From contig CANCXY010000095.1 of NCBI GenBank assembly GCA_947381875.1, positions 1 through 11,368 of the forward strand: a stretch of DNA of 11,368 bases, given 5' to 3'. Positions 1 through 4,859 of the stretch are shown here, one piece after another (positions within the stretch are counted from its first letter, which is position 1; the number at the start of each line of letters is the position of its first letter). A program made the position numbers and the translations under genes. This DNA is from an uncultured Clostridia bacterium (GTDB taxonomy: Bacteria > Bacillota > Clostridia > Oscillospirales > Ruminococcaceae). Under the pieces are notes generated by a model. It saw only the letters and a list, made by a program, of their open reading frames with translations, searched no databases and had not been told where the DNA came from.

Positions 1-68
1 AATACAGGCGGGGGAAACAACAAAAAATCAAGTGCTTTCATGATAGCTATGCAGACAGGGGGAGAAGA

Positions 69-554
69 ATGCAGGCGGTCACGCTGATTGTTGTCGGGAA
101 GCTGAACGCGGACTATTACGCCGCGGCCGCTGCCGATTTTGCAAAGCGCCTTTCGGCATATTGCCGCCTGCGCATCGTAGAGCTGCCGGAGGAGAAAATC
201 GCCGGGAAAGAGAACTCGTCCGCGTTGATTGAACGGGCGCTGGAAAAAGAGGGACAGGCCATCCTTGCCGCCGTCCCCAAAGGCAGCGCGTTGACGGCGC
301 TGTGCATTGAGGGGGAACAGGCGACGAGTGAATCCCTGGCGGCGTATTTGGAACAGCGGGCCAAGAGCGGCGCGCCGGATACAGCGTTTGTGATCGGCTC
401 ATCCCACGGCCTGTCAGAATCCGTCAAGCGCGCGGCGGCGCAGAAACTGTCCATGAGCCGCATGACGTTCCCGCATCAGCTCGCGCGGGTAATGCTGCTG
501 GAACAGCTCTACCGCGCGTTTTCTATCATCAACGGCGGCAAATACCATAAATAG
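69..554 (+). CDS. rlmH: 23S rRNA (pseudouridine1915-N3)-methyltransferase RlmH
   Basis: RlmH (SPOUT-class, AdoMet-dependent) methylates N3 of pseudouridine 1915 in helix 69 of 23S rRNA, acting on assembled 70S ribosomes in the cytoplasm. The 161-residue product is the usual family length (about 155-160). The C-terminal half carries the diagnostic knot region: FVIGSSHGLS near residues 107-116, then MTFPHQLARVMLLEQLYRAF and the terminal GGKYHK, which matches the family's invariant YHK end. The start ATG is preceded by a purine-rich GGGGGAGAAGA. The gene is intact and compositionally normal for the GC-rich host side. It lies 127 bp upstream of a fructokinase-family gene on the same strand but is separated from it by several hairpins, so they are probably not one operon. 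Identity is secure from the motif set. Confidence 0.96.
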   Translation: MQAVTLIVVGKLNADYYAAAAADFAKRLSAYCRLRIVELPEEKIAGKENSSALIERALEKEGQAILAAVPKGSALTALCIEGEQATSESLAAYLEQRAKSGAPDTAFVIGSSHGLSESVKRAAAQKLSMSRMTFPHQLARVMLLEQLYRAFSIINGGKYHK

Positions 555-558
555 GGTT

Positions 559-666
559 CGCCCATACGAATGTGTGGGCGTGTTAAAGTTTCCGTCCACC
601 CTTTTCCAAAGGGTGGCAGGATTCCAAAGGGCAGCGCCCTTTGGGCGGGTCCGGGCGGCAGCCCGG
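559..666. repeat. cluster of four perfect intergenic hairpins
   Basis: Four back-to-back inverted repeats fill the gap between rlmH and the next gene. Arms 559-567/572-580 form a 9-bp stem (one G-U) with a 4-base loop, followed by TGTTAAAGTTT, and could terminate rlmH transcription. Arms 596-604/608-616 (CCACCCTTT/AAAGGGTGG) and 624-632/636-644 (CCAAAGGGC/GCCCTTTGG) are perfect 9-bp stems with 3-base loops. Arms 651-656/661-666 (CCGGGC/GCCCGG) are a perfect 6-bp stem. The last three look like REP- or MITE-style dispersed palindromes of clostridial genomes rather than a single terminator; that classification is inference. Confidence 0.7.
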
Positions 667-681
667 CAGGGAGGGCAGGTT

Positions 682-1509
682 GTGGTTTACACAGTTACGC
701 TGAACCCGTCGCTGGATTGTGTGATGGGCGTGGAGAAGCTGCGGCAGGGGGAGGTACACCGGGCGGGGTACCAGATTGTGCAGTGCGGCGGGAAGGGGAT
801 CAATGTTTCGCTGATGTTGACGCGGCTGGGCGTGGAAAATACCGCGCTGGGGTTTGCCGCGGGCTTTACGGGCGAGGCACTGCTCGGTGAATTGGCGCGG
901 CTGGGGGTGTGCGCCGATTTTATCCGGCTGGCACAGGGGCTTACGCGCATCAATGTGAAACTGAAAGGCGAAACGGAAACCGAGGTCAACGGGCCGGGGC
1001 CGGTCCCGGATACACAGGCGATGGGACAGCTCAAAGAAAAACTGCGCGCTCTGCCGGACGGCAGCGTGCTGGTACTTTCGGGCAGTCTGCCCGCCGGGAT
1101 GCCGCAGGATACCTATGCGGGGCTGATGTCAGAGCTGAAAGGGAAAAACCTGCGCGTTGTTGTGGATACAGCGGGCGAAGCGTTGAACTGTGCGCTGTCT
1201 TTCCATCCATTCCTCATAAAGCCCAATGCAGCGGAATTGGGTGCGCTGTTCGGGCGTTCCGCTGTGCGGGAATATGTGGATATCAAAACATGCGCGGAAG
1301 TGCTGGCTGGGCAGGGCGCGCGGAACGTGCTAATCTCTATGGCGGGGGACGGTGCGTTTCTGCTGGATGAGGCAGGCCGCATACATTTGTGTGGCGCGCC
1401 GGACGGCACCGTGCGGAACTCCGTAGGTGCGGGCGATGCAATGGTAGCGGGCTTCCTGGCAGGCTGGCTGCGGACAGGCAACTATGAAAGTGCCCTGCAC
1501 TGGGGCTGA
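682..1509 (+). pseudogene. fruK: 1-phosphofructokinase (PfkB family), 3'-truncated
   Basis: PfkB/ribokinase-family sugar kinase, closest in pattern to 1-phosphofructokinase (fructose-1-phosphate + ATP to fructose-1,6-bisphosphate) or a tagatose-6-phosphate kinase relative. I start it at GTG 682, giving VYTVTLNPSLD at the N terminus as in the family; AGGGAGGG lies 6 bases upstream, and longer readings from upstream run through the hairpin cluster. Motifs: GGKGINVS at about residues 36-43 (PfkB signature 1), GSLPAGMP mid-protein, KPNAAEL, and SVGAGDAMVAGFLAG with catalytic Asp at about residue 252. The frame ends at residue 275 (ALHWG then stop), where relatives continue with an Ala/Gly-rich helix and finish near 305 residues. 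The catalytic Asp remains but the last helices are gone, so activity is doubtful. The stop sits where GC content falls and foreign DNA starts. Kinase family is secure; substrate is less so. Confidence 0.85.
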
Positions 1510-1530
1510 AAATGCCCTGTCTCTATGCCA
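1500..1530. other. probable host/prophage junction inside the kinase gene
   Basis: The kinase reading frame is homologous to its family up to about base 1506 and then hits a stop. Downstream DNA is clearly AT-richer and unrelated to the missing kinase C terminus. All later genes read as phage or accessory. I infer an integration junction (att site) here. No integrase is in the window and the other end is not visible, so the core att sequence cannot be defined. A deletion or assembly join would look the same. Confidence 0.45.
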
Positions 1531-1612
1531 AAAATCAAGTGCAATCATGGCAATAGCGTGGCAATAGAAATTTTGTCATATTGCACAAGAAAGTTGGCAT
1601 TTGATGTGGAAA

Positions 1613-1662
1613 TTTCGCCGAGTTTTGTCGAATCTTGCCGAAAGACGACTATTTCTGACGAT
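1613..1662 (+). promoter_or_regulatory. 10-bp-phased array of Spo0A-box-like sites
   Basis: Five consecutive 10-base units share a pattern of pyrimidine-rich four bases then GNCGAN: cores GCCGAG (1617), GTCGAA (1627), GCCGAA (1637), a degenerate GACTAT (1647) and GACGAT (1657). The second unit contains TTTGTCGAA (1624-1632), a full match to the known 0A box core TGTCGAA. An extra related site, TTTTGTCATA, lies at 1571-1580. Spo0A binds tandem 0A boxes spaced 10 bp centre to centre. The array sits directly upstream of a gene that encodes a Spo0A DNA-binding domain, so binding by host Spo0A, by this protein, or by both is the natural inference. Confidence 0.65.
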
Positions 1663-1686
1663 TATAAACAGATAGGGCACAAATCC

Positions 1687-1717
1687 TGTATACTTCCATC
1701 GAACAGCATCAAGGGAG
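1687..1717 (+). promoter_or_regulatory. candidate -10 element and ribosome binding site of the Spo0A-like gene
   Basis: TGTATACT at 1687-1694 contains a sigma-A-like -10 (TATACT, 1689-1694). No good -35 hexamer exists at the 17-base spacing (about 1666-1671), which fits an activator-dependent promoter with the box array ending just upstream. GGGAG at 1713-1717 is 8 bases before the ATG at 1726 and fixes that start. An alternative -10, TATAAA at 1663-1668, cannot be excluded. Confidence 0.45.
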
Positions 1718-1725
1718 TGTATGGG

Positions 1726-2106
1726 ATGAGAGATCCTGAACGGGAGCTTGTGCGCTTGGGTGTGCCACTCAGAGGTGTCTCTTATTGGGATTTACTGAAT
1801 GCCACGGCCCTTATTGCAGAAGACCGTTTATTACTGACAAATATCGTCAAAGAAGTTTATGTGCCTATCGCGAAGATGCGGCACGTCAAATGGAGTTGTG
1901 TAGAGGTGTCTATGAGGAGAGCCATCAAGCGCATCTGGCAGAAAGGAAACCGACGCTTGTTGCAGCGAATCATGCACCGCGTATTACCAGAACCCCCTAC
2001 GGTTGGTGAATTTCTGGGAGCGTTCGTATTTTATCTTAATAATAGTGAACCGGTGATAGAAGGACTTGAAAAAGAAGTCGCTATCGCTCACTCAGAAGAA
2101 AAATAA
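1726..2106 (+). CDS. stand-alone Spo0A C-terminal (SpoOA_C) DNA-binding domain protein
   Basis: This 126-residue protein aligns by eye over almost its whole length with the C-terminal effector domain of the sporulation master regulator Spo0A. It has LGVPLRGVSYWDLLNATALI (11-30, matching the 'IGVPAHIKGYxYLREAI' opening), VYVPIAK (44-50), then SCVEVSMRRAIKRIWQKGN (57-75), equivalent to the recognition helix and 'AIEVAWSRGN', and PTVGEFLGAFVFYL (91-104). There is no receiver domain and no phosphorylatable Asp, so DNA binding would be independent of the phosphorelay. In the recognition helix the conserved Glu (60) and the later Arg (64) are kept, but the Arg next to Glu is Val. ATG 1726 is chosen for its GGGAG; the frame is open upstream but that part shows no homology. 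It is AT-rich compared with the host genes. It could block or mimic host Spo0A. Fold assignment is strong; biological role is inferred. Confidence 0.82.
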   Translation: MRDPERELVRLGVPLRGVSYWDLLNATALIAEDRLLLTNIVKEVYVPIAKMRHVKWSCVEVSMRRAIKRIWQKGNRRLLQRIMHRVLPEPPTVGEFLGAFVFYLNNSEPVIEGLEKEVAIAHSEEK

Positions 2107-2110
2107 AATT

Positions 2111-2156
2111 GCAAACCGCCCCGCGCACGGATACCCTCCACGCGCGGGGCCTTTGC
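2111..2156. terminator. bidirectional hairpin terminator between convergent genes
   Basis: A 9-bp GC stem, GCCCCGCGC (2118-2126) with GCGCGGGGC (2142-2150), is extended by outer GCAAA (2111-2115) pairing with TTTGC (2152-2156). It follows the Spo0A-like stop by 4 bases and lies 43 bases past the rha stop on the other strand. On the minus strand the exit side reads GGTTTGCAATTTTATTTT, so it should work best for the minus-strand operon and plausibly in both directions. Confidence 0.65.
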
Positions 2157-2190
2157 CATTCCATGCCAAATGCAACCCGCCTGCAACCCG
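2154..2190. repeat. repeat unit copy A: 17-bp repeat plus two TGCAACCCG units
   Basis: TGCCATTCCATGCCAAA (2154-2170) is an exact 17-base direct copy of 2925-2941. It is followed at once by two TGCAACCCG units (2171-2179, 2182-2190) at an 11-bp period. This copy lies just past the 3' end of rha, between its stop codon and the terminator. The other copy, with a longer array, lies upstream of rha. Confidence 0.75.
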
Positions 2191-2199
2191 TCGCTTTTT

Positions 2200-2850
2200 C
2201 TACGCGCTCAGCTGCCGCCGGGCATTTGTCTGCGCAATGAACTCTTTCACGCGGCCATACTCCCATCCGCACTCCACCAGCCCGCTCACGAGGTATTCCA
2301 TGGACTGGACCGCCCGCAGTTCCTCCCGGGTGAAGCGGTCGCGCAGGCTGTCTTTCCCGGCAATCCCGAATTTCTCCCGCAGCTGGTTTGCGTCCAGCCC
2401 GAACAGCGCTTTGTAAATGCAGTTGGTGTAGGCGGAATATGCGTGCCCGTGCATCCTCGCGTCCTCGCTGGACTGTTGGAGCGCTTTTGTCAGCGCCTGC
2501 CGGACGGCGATGCCCTTCTGCCGTTCCACCAGTTTTCCCTGCAAAGCCGCTTCCATGGCGTTGAACTGCTTGATGTAGGCTTCCTTGAACCGCATGGCCG
2601 TCTCTCCGGTGTAGCCCATAACAAGGAGTGTAAAGCCGTCACGGGTCATAACACAGGCTTTTTGCGTTCGGTTTCTGGAATCTGAATAGGTAATGCCGCC
2701 AAAATTGGCGGCATTAAATTCTTCGCTGCAACCGAGTTCCTTAATGTCCCGCATTACCTTATCGTGCGGTTTTCCAAACGTCTCCGCCACGTCAAGGCTC
2801 GTAACTGCCACGCGCTCATCTTTCCCAAACTTCATGATTTCTACCAACAT
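2200..2850 (-). CDS. Rha-family phage regulatory protein
   Basis: A 216-residue protein with an N-terminal Rha (pRha) domain at about residues 13-105. Recognisable are TSLDVAETFGKPHDKVMRDI (17-36), MTRDGFTLLVMGYTGETAM (68-86) and FKEAYIKQFNAME (88-100). The second half (about 110-207) is a helical phage-type domain with LFGLDANQLREKFGI and SMEYLVSGLVECGWEYGRV. Rha proteins are phage-encoded; the first one was described as interfering with phage growth in hosts lacking integration host factor, and others act as regulators or antirepressor-like modules. The start ATG 2850 has AGAAAGGATT about 10 bases upstream. It is the last gene of the minus-strand block, an unusual place after the lysis genes, and is flanked by a duplicated sequence element, which suggests a cassette (moron) with its own control. 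Family is confident; target is unknown. Confidence 0.85.
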   Translation of the reverse strand: MLVEIMKFGKDERVAVTSLDVAETFGKPHDKVMRDIKELGCSEEFNAANFGGITYSDSRNRTQKACVMTRDGFTLLVMGYTGETAMRFKEAYIKQFNAMEAALQGKLVERQKGIAVRQALTKALQQSSEDARMHGHAYSAYTNCIYKALFGLDANQLREKFGIAGKDSLRDRFTREELRAVQSMEYLVSGLVECGWEYGRVKEFIAQTNARRQLSA

Positions 2851-2893
2851 TTTTTATCAATCCTTTCTGTTGATTTTGGGTACACAAAACTGT

Positions 2894-2919
2894 CCGGCAC
2901 ATAGGAATATCCGTACCGG
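2894..2919 (-). terminator. weak hairpin between holin and rha
   Basis: On the minus strand, CCGGTAC and GTGCCGG can form a 7-bp stem (one wobble) around a 12-base loop, followed by ACAGTTTTGTG. It may partly separate rha transcription from the lysis genes upstream. The T-run is short, so this is tentative. Confidence 0.3.
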
Positions 2920-2924
2920 GGCGC

Positions 2925-3008
2925 TGCCATTCCATGCCAAACTTCAACTTGCCGGTAACTTGCTTTGCAACAAATTTGCAACCTACTTGCAACTATATTG
3001 CAACTCGC
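2925..3008. repeat. repeat unit copy B: 17-bp repeat plus 11-bp-period TTGCAAC array
   Basis: The 17-base copy TGCCATTCCATGCCAAA (2925-2941) is followed by six 11-base units from 2943. Exact TTGCAAC cores start at 2965, 2976, 2987 and 2998, each 11 bp apart; two degenerate units precede them (2943-2953, 2954-2964). The inner TTGCAA is palindromic. The array overlaps the last codons of the holin gene and lies 90-150 bp upstream of the rha start. One helical turn per unit suggests cooperative protein binding on one face of the DNA: an operator for rha, or arm-type sites for a recombinase. Confidence 0.75.
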
Positions 3009-3402
3009 TTGGCGCGCAAATTTTCTGCGCCCGCACCTCCGCCTCGACCTTGCTGATGATATAGCTGTCCAGATCCCCATATGCGCGCACCAGGAACGCC
3101 CGCGCCTCGGCGGTGAGCATCTGTTCAGCTTTGGTATACGCCTGGGCCAATGCACGGCGCTGGGCGTCCTCATCAAATTTCCCGGCCTGCTTCAGGCTGT
3201 CCACATACGTCTGATTGAGCATTGCCACCGCCGTCTGCACAGCGTCGGATACCTCGGCGAGGTACTTTTGCATCAATGCGTCGTCTGTCTTTTCCGTCAG
3301 ATATTTTGCCAGCGCGGCAATGCCCTTGCACAAAAATGTTGCGCATACAGGCACCGCCGCAAGCACCACGGCCCGGAGCAGCTCTGTCAAAAATTCGCTC
3401 AT
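2983..3402 (-). CDS. phage holin, LLH-type
   Basis: A 139-residue protein with one N-terminal hydrophobic segment (about residues 9-30, AVVLAAVPVCATFLCKGIAA) followed by a charged helical body (KYLTEKTDDALMQKYLAEVSD and onward). This layout matches the Lactobacillus LL-H-type holin family of Firmicutes phages, which are thought to permeabilise the membrane and release or activate the endolysin. ATG 3402 overlaps the amidase stop by 4 bases, so it is translationally coupled, with AAAGGGAA as ribosome binding site. The last three sense codons and stop fall inside the TTGCAAC repeat array, so the C terminus may have been remodelled by that element. Its place next to the amidase supports a lysis role. 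Confidence 0.75.
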   Translation of the reverse strand: MSEFLTELLRAVVLAAVPVCATFLCKGIAALAKYLTEKTDDALMQKYLAEVSDAVQTAVAMLNQTYVDSLKQAGKFDEDAQRRALAQAYTKAEQMLTAEARAFLVRAYGDLDSYIISKVEAEVRAQKICAPSELQYSCK

Positions 3403-4151
3403 ACGTTCCCTTTCTGCGTCACATATGTATTGACGCCCTTCGCTTTCAGTTTGGCTGCGTATGCCTCGGCGTTCTTTTTATCCTGGAATGCACCGGTCTG
3501 CACCGTGTACAGTTCCCCGCGGCGCGTGACAAACACATCAATGCCTTTTCGTTTCAACTGCGCGGCATAGTTCTCCGCCTTTGTTCTGTCCCGAAAAGCG
3601 CCGGTCTGCACGGTATAGAGTATGCCGCTGTCAGCAGGCGCACTGGAACTGGTGCCATCGTAAAACGCCCGCACCTTCGCCAGGAATGTATCCCAGCTAT
3701 ACGGCTCACCCCGCCGCAAGCGGCGCGGGCAGTCCTTGCCGCTCCAGTGGTTGTGCTGTACAACGTTCGCCAGCGGGATATTCCAGTCGTGCATGAGACG
3801 CGCCGTCAGCTCGGCGGCGTTGTCAGTGGCGCGCCGCAGGTCGCTTTCAGGGTTCTCGCAAATCTCGATGGCGAGGCTCTGCCGGTTGCCCCTGCCGTTC
3901 GCACCGTCGCCCGCGTGCCAGGCGTTCTCGCTGTCCGGGATGATGCGGACAATACACCCGTCATCCACAGCATAATGATAGCTGACAGCCTTTTTCGCGC
4001 CAGCGCCGGACAGATACTTCCCGTGGCTCACAGCCCCCGCACCCTTGCCCGTGTTGGCGGTATTGTGGATGGTGATATACCTGGGCAGCAGCGTATACCC
4101 GGTGCGCGCCGCGCTGTGTTTGGGAGCGAGCATTTCTTTCAGTTCAACCAT
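3399..4151 (-). CDS. N-acetylmuramoyl-L-alanine amidase endolysin with two SPOR repeats
   Basis: A phage endolysin that cuts the amide bond between MurNAc and L-Ala of peptidoglycan. Residues about 22-160 form an Amidase_2/PGRP zinc amidase. Zinc ligands read as H29 (ITIHNT), H133 (VVQHNHW) and C141 (GKDCP), with Y58 and K139 in the catalytic positions known from T7 lysozyme; the 8-residue H-to-C spacing agrees. A Ser/Ala linker (168-175) leads to two near-identical SPOR-type repeats (about 178-212 and 214-248, each starting LYTVQTGAF), which would bind denuded glycan strands and target the wall. There is no signal peptide, so export relies on the neighbouring holins. ATG 4151 is preceded by AGGAGG at 6 bases and overlaps the upstream gene by 8 bases. 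The protein appears intact. Confidence 0.92.
   Translation of the reverse strand: MVELKEMLAPKHSAARTGYTLLPRYITIHNTANTGKGAGAVSHGKYLSGAGAKKAVSYHYAVDDGCIVRIIPDSENAWHAGDGANGRGNRQSLAIEICENPESDLRRATDNAAELTARLMHDWNIPLANVVQHNHWSGKDCPRRLRRGEPYSWDTFLAKVRAFYDGTSSSAPADSGILYTVQTGAFRDRTKAENYAAQLKRKGIDVFVTRRGELYTVQTGAFQDKKNAEAYAAKLKAKGVNTYVTQKGNV
3408..3620 (-). repeat. tandem duplication encoding two SPOR repeats
   Basis: Two units of about 105 bases (3516-3620 and 3408-3512) encode parallel segments of 35 residues, sharing LYTVQTGAF and a following AEnYAAqLKrKG pattern. They are clearly diverged at DNA level, so the duplication is old or selected for sequence drift. Confidence 0.8.
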
Positions 4152-4425
4152 TTTTTACCTCCTGTTCTTCGCCGCTGAGCGGCGTTTCACTGTCCGCCTT
4201 ATCCGGCCAGCGGTTGTTTTTGCTCAGATTTTCGATGGCAGATTTCACACAATAGGCCAATACCACGCCGACAATCTCGCTGACAGCCACCTGTGACAGG
4301 CTCTCCGCGATCTGCACCTTATCGCACCAGGCCAACAGGTAGCTGCACCAAACCCACGCAAAGCCATTGGCAAGGCATATCCAGATGATTTTCTTTGTCG
4401 TCTCGGACGGCTTTTTCTTTTTCAT
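4144..4425 (-). CDS. small two-TM phage membrane protein of the lysis module
   Basis: A 93-residue protein with a lysine-rich N terminus (MKKKKPSETTKK), a first membrane segment at about 13-33 (IIWICLANGFAWVWCSYLLAW), a second at about 45-64 (AVSEIVGVVLAYCVKSAI), then a charged acidic tail. Similar small proteins are common between XhlA-like and amidase genes in clostridial prophages, where they are called holin-like or hypothetical. I chose ATG 4425 because it puts the charged tract before the first membrane segment; it starts 7 bases after the upstream stop and overlaps the amidase by 8 bases. The ribosome binding site is weak (GGATGTGA), so translation may depend on reinitiation. Function as holin or antiholin is inferred from position and topology only. 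Confidence 0.65.
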   Translation of the reverse strand: MKKKKPSETTKKIIWICLANGFAWVWCSYLLAWCDKVQIAESLSQVAVSEIVGVVLAYCVKSAIENLSKNNRWPDKADSETPLSGEEQEVKNG

Positions 4426-4432
4426 AATGCAG

Positions 4433-4795
4433 TCACATCCCAAGCTGGTGAAATACAAAACCAATCACGATGCCCAACACCGCTGTGGCAATGTATCCGA
4501 CAACCTTCCGCCACATCTCCCCGTCGCGGCTCTCCAACTTTTCCAGCCGCTCTCCGGTGCGCTTTGCCTGCTGCTCCATGCGGTCGCCCTGCCGTTTCAG
4601 TTCCGCCGCCATGCTCTGTACGTTGATGGCAAGCTCCCGGATGGATACGGTCAAATCCGTCACCTTTTTGGCGTTATCCTCTAAGGCCGTCAGGCGTTTG
4701 TTCTGGCGGTCGTTCTCATCCTCCAGACGCTTGTTTTCGCTGGTCATCCGGCGTACAAATTCCTCATGCTCTGCTCTCGATATCATCTCATCCAC
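4433..4795 (-). CDS. XhlA-like haemolysin/holin-accessory protein
   Basis: A 120-residue protein with a long coiled coil (about residues 12-90, rich in Glu/Lys/Arg with heptad-spaced Leu, Val and Met) and one C-terminal membrane segment (about 99-117, VGYIATAVLGIVIGFVFH). This is the topology of XhlA of Bacillus PBSX, a membrane-associated partner of the holin in cell lysis. The start is GTG 4795: GGAGG lies 8 bases before it, whereas the in-frame ATG 4786 would be 17 bases away. It lies 64 bases after a tail-fibre gene and directly before the two-TM protein, opening the lysis block. An alternative is a generic phage coiled-coil protein, but position favours XhlA-type function. Confidence 0.75.
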   Translation of the reverse strand: MDEMISRAEHEEFVRRMTSENKRLEDENDRQNKRLTALEDNAKKVTDLTVSIRELAINVQSMAAELKRQGDRMEQQAKRTGERLEKLESRDGEMWRKVVGYIATAVLGIVIGFVFHQLGM

Positions 4796-4859
4796 TGTTT
4801 TTTCCTCCTTCTGAGATGCGGCGAGCCGCCCCCTGCCGGAAGCGGCCTGCTGCCATAAT

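Noticed and set aside
574..681. Upstream in-frame start for the kinase (ATG-like at 574).
   Set aside because: It would translate the hairpin cluster; homology begins at GTG 682, which has its own ribosome binding site.
23..1549. Imperfect 20-base direct repeat (23-42 and 1530-1549, sharing AAAAATCAAGTGC and TCATG) as att sites.
   Set aside because: A 13-base exact match is expected about once by chance in a window this long, and the repeat would bracket the host rlmH, which is intact; it does not fit the kinase break.
2965..3004. TTGCAAC array as a CRISPR.
   Set aside because: Repeats are 7 bases with 4-base spacers, far too short; the pattern fits protein-binding sites.
3222..4178. Long plus-strand open frame of 318 codons opposite the lysis genes.
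   Set aside because: It is antisense to an amidase with clear catalytic residues, shows no recognisable domain, and owes its length to GC-rich codon use on the other strand.
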